Below, piece after piece: positions 11,096 through 22,586 of a DNA stretch of 64,000 bases. The notes under the pieces were generated by a model. The model worked only from the letters and a program-made list of their open reading frames with translations, was not told the origin of the DNA and ran no database searches. Position 1 is the first letter of the stretch, and each line of letters begins with the position of its first letter. The translations under genes and the position numbers were made by a program. This DNA comes from Wolfiporia cocos (lineage: Eukaryota; Basidiomycota; Agaricomycetes; Polyporales; Phaeolaceae): assembly GCA_029448655.1 (NCBI GenBank), contig JACCLO010000052.1, positions 1 to 64,000 of the forward strand, given 5' to 3'.

Positions 11096-13537
11096 TTCGG
11101 CGTGACCGCGCTGTGGTGGCACCTGTCACTAGTACTAGTGCGTCACAAGATCTGAGCGGATCGGACGGGCGGTGGCGGCGATCGCTCCATCGTGGTCCAA
11201 CACTGACCCATATGATTTAAGTGCTAGATGCAGTCCCCCCGTCGCCTCCACAATCACTCTCGAATTAGAGGTGTTTTGCTAACAATAAAATTGACTGTGG
11301 CACGGATTTTTTGAGCTCCACTACTAAGTTTTTAAAATGGAGTGGGTAGAGCGTAGTCCTTGATCTTTGTGACGCATACCAGTAACTGTATCCAAGTACT
11401 GTTAACCCGCATCGGATGTACGAAAACACTGTAGGGTATCAATGATGCCATACCTCGTTCTCATAATTCTTGCACAACCTCGGAAAAGGGCGAGTCATAA
11501 TTATCGTTAGTAAAAAAACCTCTATTACAACACTTCGATCGTGTAGCATGCCGTGCAAATAGCATGAACACGGATTAGCAAGCCACATTGAAGCGTGGGC
11601 GCCACCCACGCTGAGTATCTATCTACTCATCTCTGTTCTTATATTGCTTGATAATGAAGTAGCGCCGGTTCCGACATGGCCCGCTACTTTGCACTAAACG
11701 TACTGAATGCCGGACTACAGGCCCTGAAGTCAGTCATCACCTAAGTGCTCAGTTCACACATCAGCGAAAACTGCAGTTTCATCGAAGAACGAAGCGATAC
11801 ACGAGCGTGTTTGTGAGGCGAAGGTAAGAACAATGGGACATATTATGCCATCTGTGCTACAGGTACACATAGCTACAACTCCTGGGAGTGCACTGGTGAG
11901 TAGCAAAGTACGCAAGAAGAGCAGAACATGTTTCGTGACAAACAACGCCATCGGCGCATGTGTAGCGTACGTTGCGAAAGTAGATATTTATGTCTCCAGA
12001 ACCCGCAAAGTCTTCCGCAGCAAGAGTGCTCTGACAAATCAAGGAGGTAGCTATTGTGCAACGGTACCGTGTCGCAAACGTTGGGAGGCGAGTGAACCAG
12101 CAAGCCTACGAACGGACAGTCACACTGGGCATGACATTAAGCAGGTGAGGGAACAGTTTAGAGCAGGACTTCTGAATCGATTAGCCTTTCTCGCGGACGA
12201 TCGTCTGACTACTTGCGGTGTATTAACTTACTACTGACATGGCGAGAATATGCAATCTAATTGTGTGTTTCGGAATCGGGAAGGCGAGGCTCTGAAGAGC
12301 TATCCTTGCACTATAAATTCAAGGTGAACGCCCCAAATAATTGTCAGAGGCATTGGGCGCCCATTGCTACCAGCTCTGACCCATTTTATCTGTATTTAGC
12401 AACTATCGACTTGACATGATACGAAATATGCGCCCTCGCATGTTAGGATTCTTAGGAAATTGTGTTGTACAGGAACAGTGAGATTTGGTCAATGTAGTGC
12501 AGATGAAGTAATTCACGTGGAGCCGAGAGCCTCCTGGAAGGATTGCAAGCGATGTGTTGTTGCCATATCGTTATCATACAGCCGGAACCACTTTTGTTTA
12601 CCATCGGGTTAGTCTGAGCCTTTCACCGCCCGGCAGTGTCGGTATGAGCAATGCCGGACATGCTCAGCCTGGAATGGCCTGGCGGGCACGGTGGTTGGAA
12701 TGTGCCAGCTCAAATGCGCAGTTGGTCCGAAATGAAAGGCTCTTCTATCATTTCCGACGTCCATGCAGCTCCGCTCTTTTTGCCACTTGGCCACACTCGT
12801 AGGAGAAACGTCTAGATCAATCTTCAATCTCTCACTTCCAGCAGTGAGTCCTTCCGGGCGTCGAAGCCGCTGGCGGACTTTGACGAGTCACATAGCGATA
12901 GACAGGCTATGCGGGAAGATCAGTTGCCCATGCTTTACGCGTTAGTTTATTTTGCTGCATGATACCAACTCCCCAAAATCTGACGATCGCAATCGTTGGC
13001 GGAATTCTGCGTCGGCTGTCGTGGCCGCGGGCCCCAAGGTGATGATGCTGACAGCTCTAGAATATCAGCAAGAATGTTCCGCGCCCGTCGAAGATGTACT
13101 GGGCTGCTGATTATGTCGTGCCCCTGCGTCTCAGGAAGGCTGGAGGTGCGAGGCTGTGCGGGACTCCAATCGACTAGCCTCCGATCGCTGGAGAGAACCT
13201 TCGCGGCTTTCTGCGACGATAACGAAAGGAACGCTCCGAGATCACCGCGGTCTCACATTTGGTCGGCTAACAGATGCCGAGCTCGGCCGGCCACTCTTCA
13301 GGCCTCAGGATCTAGTACGCCACACTCGATACTGACACCAGTAGACGATTACCTACCTGCTCGGATTCATGAGGACAACTGACCCGCAGCGCACCGGCAA
13401 GCCATTCAAATATTCACCGATGGACCTTCCCGCGTCACGGGGATGGCTCGAGAACTTCGTTTAAATAGGCCTCATTCTCAGCACCCACATACTCCATCAG
13501 AATCATTATAATCCACTCTGTTCAGCTTCTGGCAGAT
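11096..13537. other. Long intergenic region, nothing recognised
   Basis: About 2.4 kb without a gene I can support. The longer frames (11833-12237 and 12996-13382, plus strand) have no recognisable motif and erratic composition. No LTR or MITE sequence from the right half of the window is present. The last 100 bases contain a possible promoter region for the adenylation-domain gene. Confidence 0.35.
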
Positions 13538-15320
13538 ATGTCTGCATCTGCATCGCCTGTACTCCCGCCCCTCAACGGTTCGCTATCTCTCATCCCTGGG
13601 CTCGTCGACTTCCATGCCGAATACAATTCCACCTCTCCGTTCTTTCTCTTCCTGTTTCCAGACTTGTCTTCTGATACGCTCGGAAGTATATCGTTCCTCG
13701 AGTTCGCTCAGGCAATTCACCGCGTTGCCCACTCCTTCAGGCCCGGACGGAAGGGCGAAGAGGGCGCCGTTGTCGCTATCATCGCGAACTGCGATACTCT
13801 GCTCTACCATGCGCTCGTCGCGGGTCTGATCCGTGCGGGGCTCGTCCCCTTCCCTATGTCCTCCCGCAACTCCGTGCCCGCAATAGCAAGCCTGATGGAG
13901 CACACGAGCTGCCATCGCATCGTCTCACAGCCCACCTTCGCCCCATTCACTGACGCGGTCCGGGAGAGCCTGCCGAGCGGATTCGCCATGCACGTCGACG
14001 ACCTGCCCGCGCTCACGGACGTCTTCCCGACGCTCGCGCCCTCCTTCGACCCGCCGCGTGCCGTCTCGGGCCCTTACCCGCCGCCCGCGTGCGCGGCGTC
14101 GCCATCGGATGTTGTGCTCTACCTGCACTCCTCAGGCTCCACCGGCTTCCCGAAGCCGATCCCGCACACGCACACGACGATCCTACACTGGTGCAGGATG
14201 CCCATCTTCGTGGAGTCGCGCAGGAAGGCGATACGGTGGGGGTGCATGGCGCTACCGCCGTTCCACGTAATGGGACTCTGCTCGCAGCTGTACGCGCCGC
14301 TCTTGTCCGGCCAGCCGACGTCGCTGTTCCCCCCGCGCGCGATCGTGTCAGCGCCCCCGGTCGTGCCGACCCCGCAGAACACAATTGAGACGGCGCGCAA
14401 GACAGGCTGCACGGCTATCGAGAGCGTCCCTGCTTTCGTCGAGGTAGGCTCTGGTTGTGTAGTGTGCCTGTGATTGCTAAAAGTACTGTTTTCGCCAGGC
14501 GTGGTCGCAGAACGAGGATGACGCGAAGTACCTTGCGTCTCTTCAGGCTCTTGTCAGTACCTGCATCACATTGCGCTGGTCGAGGGAGCAACTCGCTTAT
14601 CACTCACGTCTTAGATATTCGCCGGCGGCCCGCTCTCCAGGGCGAATGGTGAGAAGCTCGTGGATAAAGGCGTGCGCCTGTTGGCGTGCTACGGTGCAAC
14701 CGAATTCGGCCTGGTGACATGCGTGTTCGATGACGGCGTCGAAGAGCCGAGCCCTATTGGCAAGAAGCGCGCCGACTGGGAATGGATGCAGCTTCCCAGA
14801 GAGTGTATGTCGCTGGGTTCCTCAGGGAGACGGGACATTCGAGCTGCAGATGTTGGTGCGTGCCAAAATGTAACGATGTAGCCGCCCGAAGTATACTGAG
14901 GTATGGCGTGCATGTGCGTGCAGACGTGCGAGACACACCAGCCTTGCATCGAGAATATGCCAAATGGGGAGCGTGGCTTTGCCACATCCGACCTTTGGGA
15001 ACCACATCCGGCCAAGCCTGGTCTCTGGCGAATGTACGTCGCAGTCAATATGATTGGCAAATAAAGTCTGATGTCGCATATGAAGTGTCGGGCGTGCTGA
15101 CGATGTCATCGTACTCGGATCAGGTGCGTCGCCCCTGTCATCGCCCGAGGGCGGCTGCTAACTTCGATTCAGGTGAGAAGACGGTACCAATCCTTCAGGA
15201 GAAATCACATTGGCGTGCACTCATGGGGCGGATAGTAGTCATACCTTCGCTGCACATGCAAGCACGGAGCCTGCAAGATCATGGCGTCCGATCGCTAGAA
15301 TTCACATTTTCTGAGTAAGC
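13538..15320 (+). pseudogene. NRPS-like adenylation domain, truncated
   Basis: Adenylate-forming domain of the fungal NRPS-like / aminoadipate-reductase-like family, which activates a carboxylic acid with ATP. Exon 1 (13538-14443) has the A3 core LHSSGSTGFPKPIPHTH and ALPPFHVMGL. After a 55-nt intron come AWSQNEDDAKYLASLQ, a second intron, IFAGGPLSRANGEKL and the A5 core YGATEFG. Further on are VPQGDGTFELQML, FATSDLWEPHP and the A8 core GRADDVIVLGSGEKTV. One base is gained or lost between WEWMQ and the RWVPQGDG segment, breaking the frame. After GEKTV the family pattern is lost and a stop follows at about 15315. No carrier (LGGxS) or NAD(P)-binding reductase domain follows, so the gene is both frameshifted and truncated. 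Confidence 0.7.
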
Positions 15321-15605
15321 GGCCCGTCTTGGGAGTCCGCACGCGAACTGATGGTTGTACCTGACATGCTAACGCCGGCTTTGCTTGCGAGCTGCAGCAC
15401 ATGGATGAGAGCTGTGGAGAAGCGATCTCAAACTAGGTGACATCGTGATGGATGATTGTCTCACTGTCAATGGCTGGCTTGTTCTCTAATCCGGCTTCAA
15501 CGAGGCGGAATCCGGCCAACTTCACTGTACGGATAGCCGAACCGGTGATTGGGGATGGTACGGTGAGACACTCTCGGCATGATGAACTAGACTCACATGC
15601 AGCAT
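15321..15605. other. Spacer after truncated adenylation gene
   Basis: No recognisable continuation of carrier or reductase domains and no other gene seen. Confidence 0.3.
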
Positions 15606-16103
15606 TCACATTTCAAGTATCCTCATCATCCATATCGCGAGACAAGGCAGATGGATTCCACAGATTGACCCCTGCGGATCATATGTGGTAGTTGGAAGAA
15701 ACCCAGAAATAGTGTGCCCACCTTCACGATCTAGGATATCCACTTGATGGATCCAATCCTTGTTCGACCGCAGGCGCTGCTGGGAGAAAGACTCGGAGAG
15801 ATATGCCAGCTGGTATAGTTCGGCGCATATAGAGACCCGACTGCTACGACTACTATCCCCGAGTTTCTGCTTGACGCTGATCAAAGCGTCTACACGAATG
15901 GAGGATGTTGCTGTAAATAAGATCCGTGCAATTGAGCGCATATAACGTACCCTCGATGGAACTGAAAGTATTTGATATGTCTGAAGACAGTTTGCGCTTG
16001 TTCGCCGATATTTCCAGTGAGTTATCCACATACAAGAAGAAGCCCAATGTCTACGATGCCAGCCACAGCGAGCTCCACGCGAGACTTTGACGCGCTCAGT
16101 CAC
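15606..16103 (-). CDS. Unrecognised minus-strand coding fragment
   Basis: Two overlapping minus-strand frames look like successive exons. About 16047-15940 reads VDNSLEISANKRKLSSDIS; a second part (about 15900-15680) reads VDALISVKQKLGDSSRSSR, then LYQLAYLSESFSQQRLRSN and WIHQVDILDREG. The composition (hydrophobic heptads, Ser-rich) suggests a helical protein. The junction between frames coincides with GT and AG dinucleotides, but I could not fix the splice. No family assigned; it may be a pseudogene fragment. Confidence 0.35.
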   Translation of the reverse strand: MTERVKVSRGARCGWHRRHWASSCMWITHWKYRRTSANCLQTYQILSVPSRVRYMRSIARILFTATSSIRVDALISVKQKLGDSSRSSRVSICAELYQLAYLSESFSQQRLRSNKDWIHQVDILDREGGHTISGFLPTTTYDPQGSICGIHLPCLAIWMMRILEM

Positions 16104-16265
16104 GAAGTCGTGACGTCGAGCTTATGTGACGCGGGGTGATGTTAGCGCGCGCACGCCGTGTGTCAGGCAGGGGAATTATTAATTCTATTTGAGTTACTAA
16201 GTGGTGCACACGTTTATCTGTCCGCATCAAGTCCGCAAACGCATCGCGTTCCATAATTTATCACT

Positions 16266-16560
16266 ATGCCCAACGCCGCCGACACTTCACTTGTGGCTCC
16301 CGATGATGCTGTAGCAAGATGTACAACTGTAGGGAAATCTATATCCATCCATTCCAATCTCGATAATGATGACATTCACACGCCAACCTCCACAGGAAGC
16401 TCGGAGAGACGGCCTCTTCGCTGGCCTTTCCGCTGCATTGGCAGGTGGTTAGTAACTTCGCGTATACGCATGGTCCATTGCTGTACTATTCACCCTAGCC
16501 ATTCTGGGCAACAAACTATTCCGATTCAACAGGAACACCACAGTTGTGTGTGGCGTCGGT
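16266..16560 (+). pseudogene. N-terminal fragment with one membrane segment
   Basis: The frame starts MPNAADTSLVAPDDAV and runs through a Ser/Thr-rich stretch to RPLRWPFRCIGRW. After a frame change at about 16450-16485 a hydrophobic stretch reads IAVLFTLAILGNKLFRF, which would be a signal-anchor. The arrangement of short cytosolic tail then one membrane helix is seen in fungal Golgi glycosyltransferases, but no catalytic domain follows, so the assignment is open. Confidence 0.3.
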
Positions 16561-16798
16561 GAGCGTGCTGCAACGAGGCAGCGGTGGCTCGGATGCCGCT
16601 GGTGTCTGCGCACAGTGACGGGGGTGCTTTCTGGTTATTATTTCTACCAGGGATTTCTCGCATCTAATCTTGCTTGCCCACGTGCGGAGCAGGCCAAGAT
16701 GCAACGGTCGGAGTCTGTGTTCGGCGAGGATCTGTCCACAAGCACCAAGTCAATGAATGTAATGTATTGTCATCGCAACAATTCCACAGCGGAGTATA

Positions 16799-17660
16799 AT
16801 GCACCGTCTTCTTGAAGCCCTTTCGCGCATCGAAGCCAGCGTTCGGCGCATGGATCACGCTGCCAGGTGCTTTGAAAGCGCGCACTGCTGCGCTCGCCTC
16901 GCCCCATCTCTCATGGCTGCTCATTGATTGTGAGCATGGCATGACATCTCTTCAGCCAGGCGCTGCCGAATCCATCCAAACAATATCGGGGCTCGGAAGC
17001 TCGGCGCCCAGCACTATTGTCAGAATACCTGCAACAGGGGCGTGTGCAGACGGTAGTGTCGGTGGCAAATCAAGTATGGGCTTGATGCCGGCGCCCGGGG
17101 AGTGCTGGTTCCAATGGTATGTAGAACACGCTGGGCTAGTCGGTCGTGGTACATATACGTCAATCTGATAGGTATCAACCGCCGCTCAAGCCAAGTCGAT
17201 CGTTGCTGCGGCGCGCTTCCCCCCAAGGGGTCCAGGTATCCGTGGATTCGGCAGTCCATTTACACAGAGCACATGGGGACTGATGGCGTCAGAATACCTC
17301 GCATCTGCGAACGACTTGAGGCCGTACAGAGCATCGACGAGATCTTGAGTGTAGACGGTCTCGGTCAGTGACCGCACCATCAAAAGCTCAACTACGCACA
17401 TTACTCACCGTAGTCACTATCGGCCGTCGGAATATAGATGGCGTTCTCATCACCTCTCACTCACTCACAACTATCCAGCGCCATCGCCAAATCTCCACCC
17501 TGATGTGGAAGTCATCATCAGCTCCGCATCTGATCGCTCACTTATATGCGTAATCAGCGCCATGTACTGCACTCCGGGCACTCAATCGAACAAGCGTGCG
17601 CGGCAGAACGTCACATCAGACAGTGGGGCATTATTGAAGGCTCTTGCAGAGGATCTCTAG
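16799..17660 (+). pseudogene. HpcH/HpaI aldolase, frameshifted and partly deleted
   Basis: Class II pyruvate aldolase family that cleaves 2-keto-3-deoxy acids, normally a metal-dependent TIM barrel. Seen in order: FRASKPAFGAWITLPGAL, HLSWLLIDCEHGMTSLQPG (metal/substrate loop DCEHG), APSTIVRIPATG, a frame change, WQIKYGLDAGARGVLVPM, an intron (about 17119-17170, GT-AG), FPPRGPGIRGFGSPFTQ, WGLMASEYLASAND, another frame change with loss of the expected hydrophobic strand, EAVQSIDEILSVDGL, PSPNLHPDVEV and NVTSDSGALLKALAEDL before TAG 17658. The first ATG (16799) is also out of frame with the conserved start. Three independent breaks make this a pseudogene. Confidence 0.75.
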
Positions 17661-17936
17661 CAGCAGCTGGGGAGATCATAGGCCAGAAGGACTTCGGGTA
17701 TAACTAACAGTGTACGACGTACGTGAAGTAGTCAATCCCTGATACAGGGACCACCTTCGCTTCGTCTGAAGCCCCTCTGCATTGACAGGGCTGATTTGAA
17801 GATCTTGCAAAGACACTGATGGAACAGTGCAGGGTCCAGGCATCGAACCCATAGGTCTTAGCAAGGTATAGCCAAGTGAGATATGCGAAGGTGTCATCGA
17901 AAACTTATTGCGCCGTACAATACAATGACGCTGCGA
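17661..17936. other. Spacer, nothing recognised
   Basis: Between the aldolase pseudogene and the zinc-cluster gene; no coding signal seen. Confidence 0.3.
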
Positions 17937-18126
17937 CTAAGGGCGTATGTTACGGCGATCCCACCTTTTACCGATTCCGGCACGTTCTATACAATTTGCC
18001 AACGCAGGCACAGTCAACCATATGATTGCAGAGTGAATAGAATATGGTTTACTTTGTTTTTTTGCCCGACTACATCTCAAGCAAAGAAGACTGCAGTTTG
18101 AGCATGCATGCGGGGAGACATCAGGG

Positions 18127-18684
18127 TGACACAAACTCACAGGTTTGTGGGACCCTGGCTACAGGGGAGTCCCTAGACGTCCTACAGGGCGGTGTGCTAA
18201 CCACAAGGCAGCCAGTCGGCTGTATCCCCAAGGGGGAACTCCTAAGGCGACCAAGAGGGAAGACACACAGACAAGCAAGTCGTGGAGGGCCCCCGGGGCA
18301 GAGACGCACACAAACGCAGATGAGAAAGGAGCCTAAGCTCAGTTGTCGAGAATCCTAAAGATGGGGAAGTAAGTCCCCATCTTGTCGTACTTATACATGG
18401 GGAGCTGACCAGTAATGGTCGCCCTAAAGTCGCGGCCTGTGCGCAGTAACTAAGAGGGCACATGATAATGTAACTACCTGTAACGACATGTGACGGTGTG
18501 ACCCTAACGTGAGTACCTAAGGCGCGCGCTACCCTACAGCGCTTACCTACAGTCATATGATCTAGACGGAGTCCTGGATAGACGCGGAGGTGGCTGAGGA
18601 TCATGGAAGCGCGCGCGCACCTAGCGGCGCCTATAATACCTGCAGCGAGGGATGTTACGTATCCTCTAAGGAAAGTTTGTGACA
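18127..18684 (-). mobile_element. Solo LTR, TSD CAGGG
   Basis: 558 bp from TGACAC to TGTGACA, flanked by CAGGG at 18122-18126 and 18685-18689. In the minus sense it starts TGTCAC and ends GTGTCA. It holds the TATA-like TATAAG near 18390, the covarying hairpin 18360-18381 and a U3 palindrome at 18407-18420. Inserted in the zinc-cluster gene. Confidence 0.93.
18360..18381 (-). promoter_or_regulatory. Covarying start-site hairpin (representative)
   Basis: Arms GATGGGGA / TCCCCATC around a GTAA core (TTAC in the sense of the LTR), next to the TATA-like box. Equivalent hairpins with different, still complementary arms lie at 20936, 22266, 22776, 23408, 23731 (plus sense), 26454, 27434, 27763, 28924, 44577 and 47290. 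Confidence 0.8.
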
Positions 18685-19189
18685 CAGGGCCCCTACAGTC
18701 ACGCCGCGTTGCAGCGCATTGGGCGCATGGGGGGTCATAAACCACCTCTTCGAGTTTCTTTCGCGGTGCCGAGCGACTAGTCCTGCGCTCAGCGGTGGTT
18801 ATACCCTGACTGGTGGTGGCTTCGATCGGTGGGGGCTGTGCAGGGGTATCCGGCACTGTGCCGTTTGATGATTTCATCCGAGCAAACGCATCATCCCAAA
18901 CAGACACGTAGTCGTGATAGAGGTCCAGTGTGCCGAAAGGAGATAGAAGGGGCGCTTTAAAGTGAAGCGAGTCGTAGAGATTCTTTGACAGCCTGTTAGC
19001 GCAACACAGGTTTCCAGGTAGTGAGAGCGCACCTTGCAATGATCGAGTCGTTGCACCCAATCACAAAGCTCCTCTTGGTCAGCGGCCGCGCATGGCGGGC
19101 ACTGCAGCAGCTGTTTGACTTCGCGAATAAGCTTTAGAGACTCCAGGTGAACTGTGACTCCAGATATGTATCCCGGATCCATTTCGGTG

Positions 19190-19569
19190 TGGCGACCTCT
19201 TCGTTATCGTTATCACTGATACGAGTGTTAGCTGAAGGGTAGTTAATCCTGCTACATGATGGCAGGGTCTTACACTTGAGTTTATAATGTCCCGTCGTCA
19301 CGAGAGAACGAGAGCGAGAGATCAGGGACTTCGAGTTTGCATGGCCTTTTCGAACTCCGCTGTGGCTGACTGCGGATGGGCGCTTAGCGTGCGCCCCGTC
19401 CTCGAGCAGCCCTCCTCCCCCGCCCTGCCCCCTCTCTCCTCCCAGTCTCTATTGGATGGAATAGGTGCAAGCTTCACTAGCAGGTGCCACCACTAGGACC
19501 TGGATTGTTGAAGCAAGCGTCGGGATCGCGTGAAAGAGAGCGAACGAAGTGAGCGGTGCAAGAAACAAC
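19190..19569. repeat. Repeat-like spacer
   Basis: No gene seen. About 19333-19420 (TTTGCATGG... GGGCGCTTAGC) recurs in diverged form at about 21500-21565 and, inverted, at about 26950-27050, so this is an unclassified dispersed repeat. Confidence 0.45.
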
Positions 19570-20428
19570 TAGTGATGTGCCAGGCCCAGCTTTGGGCCAT
19601 GAGCCGGGCCGGGCCAAGCTGGGCTTTACAGCATGGCTTGAGATGGCCCAGGGCCTGGCCTGAGATACAGGCCAGGCCGGGCCAAGCTGTTGAGCCCCGG
19701 CCTAGGGATCTTAATGGCTACAATATCTGGCAGGCACAATATAAGCCCATACAGGCCAGTTATATGCTCAACTCAATCATTGTGCACCTATCTTGTTTAT
19801 TTAAAACTACAGAAAAGTCAAGTCCTCAACATTGAAGCCTGCCGCTCACTTTCGGGTGCCTATATGATTCCCCATATGGCAGGCACGCTACTGAATGCTG
19901 CACTGGTGAGTGATTATTTCACACTTAATCCTACTATAGATTGGAGGTGTCACGGAATATCTGGGGTTGGAATCCCAGGTGGCACATATAATACCAGAAA
20001 GGCCAACCATGCCAAGTATTAAGCCAAATACTCAACGGTGCAATATAAGTGCCTAGCGTGGGAATATGAACTACACATATAGCGTGTCCTGCCTATAACA
20101 GCTGAGCTGTTATAGTGGCCCTTTTGGCTAAGGGGTGTTAGACGTATGTCTCCACAGACACTGGTCTGGGACTGCCAGTTAAATCTGTGACAGGAGGATT
20201 CAAGGTTCTATTTCATCTGGGAAAGGTTTGGCAAAGGTGAATCTCAAGCTCTGAAGCTAAAGTGATGATTATCTTAGCAGTAGTAGGCCATGGTCGAGCC
20301 GGGGCCTAGGCTGGGCCAAGCCGTGAGCCGTCAATGAGGGCCCAGCCTGAGGTTTTGAAAAGCTGTGGGCTGTCCAAGCCAGGCCAAAGCCAGGGCTTTT
20401 GAGCCAGGCTGGGCCTGGCACATCACTA
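19570..20428. mobile_element. hAT-like MITE copy 1, TSD GAAACAAC
   Basis: Terminal inverted repeats TAGTGATGTGCCAGGC / GCCTGGCACATCACTA, exact 8-bp duplication GAAACAAC at 19562-19569 and 20429-20436. No coding capacity. GC-rich subterminal repeats of GGCCCAGG / GGGCCAAGC type occupy both ends. An 8-bp TSD and TAG-type ends are typical of hAT non-autonomous elements. A 245-bp LTR (19948-20192) is nested in it, leaving a native length of about 609 bp. Confidence 0.92.
19948..20192 (+). mobile_element. Solo TRIM-type LTR inside MITE, TSD GGAGG
   Basis: 245 bp from TGTCACGG to CTGTGACA, with GGAGG at 19943-19947 and 20193-20197. The empty site is visible in MITE copy 3 near 49390. It shares the internal GCGTGGGAATATGAACT segment and the inverted AACAGCT...AGCTGTT with the TRIM at 42840. 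Confidence 0.9.
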
Positions 20429-20772
20429 GAAACAACAATGTTGGACAGTGGTTTGTCTCATCCTTGGGGCGGGGAGGCAAACATGCAAAGCATGTACAGC
20501 CTAAATTCTACAATAATAAGGGGTACCCTTATCTCTAAGGCACATCTTTCTGACTTGTTCAAGTATGCTAGTGTCACTGCATGGTATACCCAGCCGGCAA
20601 TCGGATACGCACTTGCCTGGATGTTCCAACACTGGATTGCCACAGTGAATTTATCATGCCCAGGTGCTTGCCTGCATCATATTGCACCTGCATATAGCTC
20701 AGCTAAAACAATCCTCATGAAGTGATGCTATCATTTGTATGATTGTATTGTACATTGTACTGAAATGCTGTG

Positions 20773-21240
20773 TGACACAAACTTGACTGGCATACCTCTA
20801 TCCCTGTCCTACCCCTATAAGTACTAAGACCCAGGGTACAACGCCGAGTTGTTGAGACAAGGCGAGGCGGAGTCAGGCAGCATGCTGTAGTGATCAAGAG
20901 AGGAGGGCTATCACCCATACATCGAGAAGAACAAGTCTGAGGTGTAACCCTCAGATGACGTAGTATATATACATGTAGAGATGGCGTAACTACTGAGTCG
21001 CGGCCCACCCTAAAGGGGGCCATGCACGACGTCGCGATCGTCATGCCATAAGGTGTCATCTACAACTACATCATGTGAGCGGCCCGGCGGGGAGGACGGT
21101 CCGCAATCCCTAATCAACGACTCCTTATCTAATCTCCATGTCACGTGACTTCCTGTGCATCAGTCAATGCGTTCGACCCACGCAGAGGGCAAATCCTGAG
21201 TAAATGCCCAGCCAGGTGCCTAGCCTCAAAATTTGTGACA
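20773..21240 (-). mobile_element. Solo LTR, TSD CTGTG
   Basis: 468 bp from TGACACAAAC to TTTGTGACA, with CTGTG at 20768-20772 and 21241-21245. It contains the hairpin 20936-20955 followed by a TATATATACATG box (reverse sense). Confidence 0.92.
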
Positions 21241-21245
21241 CTGTG

Positions 21246-21990
21246 AGACTGAGTGCACTGCCTTGTGTCCGACCTCACCTCTGCCCCCACCTCCACCCAG
21301 CACTGGAAACAAGATTAAGTGTGCCTGGGCACTGCACAGGATAGTGTCTGAGACATCTCCTTGACCTTCTCTGCCGTCTCCGCCCCCACACCACAGCCAT
21401 TCTTGGTCCCATTGGGCAGCAAGGGTAAGGGCCACACCCACAAGTGCACCTTGACATCCAATATGAGCCAGACTTGAGGTTAATGTCCCAGCAAGTTTGC
21501 ATGACCTTTTCATATTCCACTGTGGCTGGTGCACCGACACTGCAGATGGGCGCTTAGCATGCACCATGCCGACCTTTAACTGAAAGTAATAGAGCGATAA
21601 TTGTTCTCACGCTCAGAGTATTTTCTCACATTTAGATAAAAATTATAAGTGATGAATCAGCAGGAAATTGTAAGCAGGCAAGACTTGTGGCAACATTAGC
21701 CAGTGACCTCCTTCCATCCTGCATGCCTGCATACATTACCCATGATGTCTAAGACCTGCCTAGAAGGCCATGCAAAAAAGCTGAGAGTGCATGTACAAGG
21801 AAAATGAACAAAGACACACAAAGTGGAAGGCTCTCAATGATGAGGAAGATGATGAAGCTGAGACTGATGTTATGTTGTTGAAGGAGTTTATGGAGACAGT
21901 GATGGGTAAGATTGTAGGGCCATTTGAGCTCAAGGCCCAGATCAACATTGGAGATGATGATCTTCAACTTGATGATCAGGAGCATGCATG
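21246..21990. other. Repeat debris with a short acidic reading frame
   Basis: About 21470-21565 matches the dispersed repeat of 19333-19420. The plus frame 21791-21994 (WKALNDEEDDEAETDVMLL) is acidic and open for 67 codons, has no family signature, and runs into LTR debris. Probably a transposon gene scrap. Confidence 0.35.
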
Positions 21991-22049
21991 CTGATACAGA
22001 TGTACCATCTGTGGGACTGGCCCATAGCCAGGGAATATCTCCAATAGAC

Positions 22050-22586
22050 TGACACAGACTCACAAATGTCTGTGGGACTGGCCCTGCTGGGAACCCTACA
22101 CACCTATCGAGGTGCCACCCAAGTTATGCAGGGTTAAACAGAGTCACCTTATGCCTACGAAGGCAAGCCCCCAGATGAGCGAGTAGAGAACTCAGTAGTA
22201 TGACTGGTGCAGACCCACAGCAAGATGCAAGAGAGGGGCCTAAGCCCATTGCTGAAAATCCAAAAGATGGGGATAAGCCCCATCTGTCATCTACTTAAGT
22301 ACATGACAGGAGCATATGTAGGGATGCCCTAAAGTACAGGCCTGTGCGCCGTAACTAAGGGTGACTGTAATGCTACATGTGACTACAGTGGTGACCATGA
22401 ACGTGAGTACCTGATACGTGTGCTGCCTGACTAGCACTAATCTACTGGGTCAGGTGATTCTACTGGCATCAAGGGATGATGTGAAGTAACTAAGCAGAGA
22501 GGGGCACGCGTGCACATAGCAGTGCCCATACTGTGATAGCGAGGAGTGAATTGTCCTAGGAATGCCCCTCTGGGCATTCTGTGACA
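22050..22586 (-). mobile_element. Solo LTR, TSD TAGAC
   Basis: 537 bp from TGACACAGAC to CTGTGACA, with TAGAC at 22045-22049 and 22587-22591. Contains the hairpin 22266-22284. Nested in an older LTR. Confidence 0.92.

Larger units (their letters stand above)
17937..19182 (-). pseudogene. Zinc-cluster protein gene split by a solo LTR
   Basis: Exon 1 starts at ATG 19182 (MDPGYISGVTVHLESLKLI) and ends at a GTGCGC donor after HCK. A short intron leads to NLYDSLHFKAPLLSPFG, then FARMKSSNGTVPD, a Pro/Thr/Ser linker and the cluster DPPCAQCAATRRDCRGP. The reading frame then runs into the LTR 18127-18684. Removing that LTR and one copy of its 5-bp duplication restores the frame into DVSPHACSNCSLL, then CLRCSRAKKQSK (about 18121-18040), giving C-x2-C-x6-C followed by C-x2-C-x4-C-x2-C. 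Basidiomycete proteins with this doubled cysteine cluster are probably DNA- or zinc-binding; the function is not known to me. The insertion would end translation early. Confidence 0.55.

Noticed and set aside
21226..21567. Minus-strand frame of 113 codons
   Set aside because: It falls in a dispersed non-coding repeat seen three times in the window.
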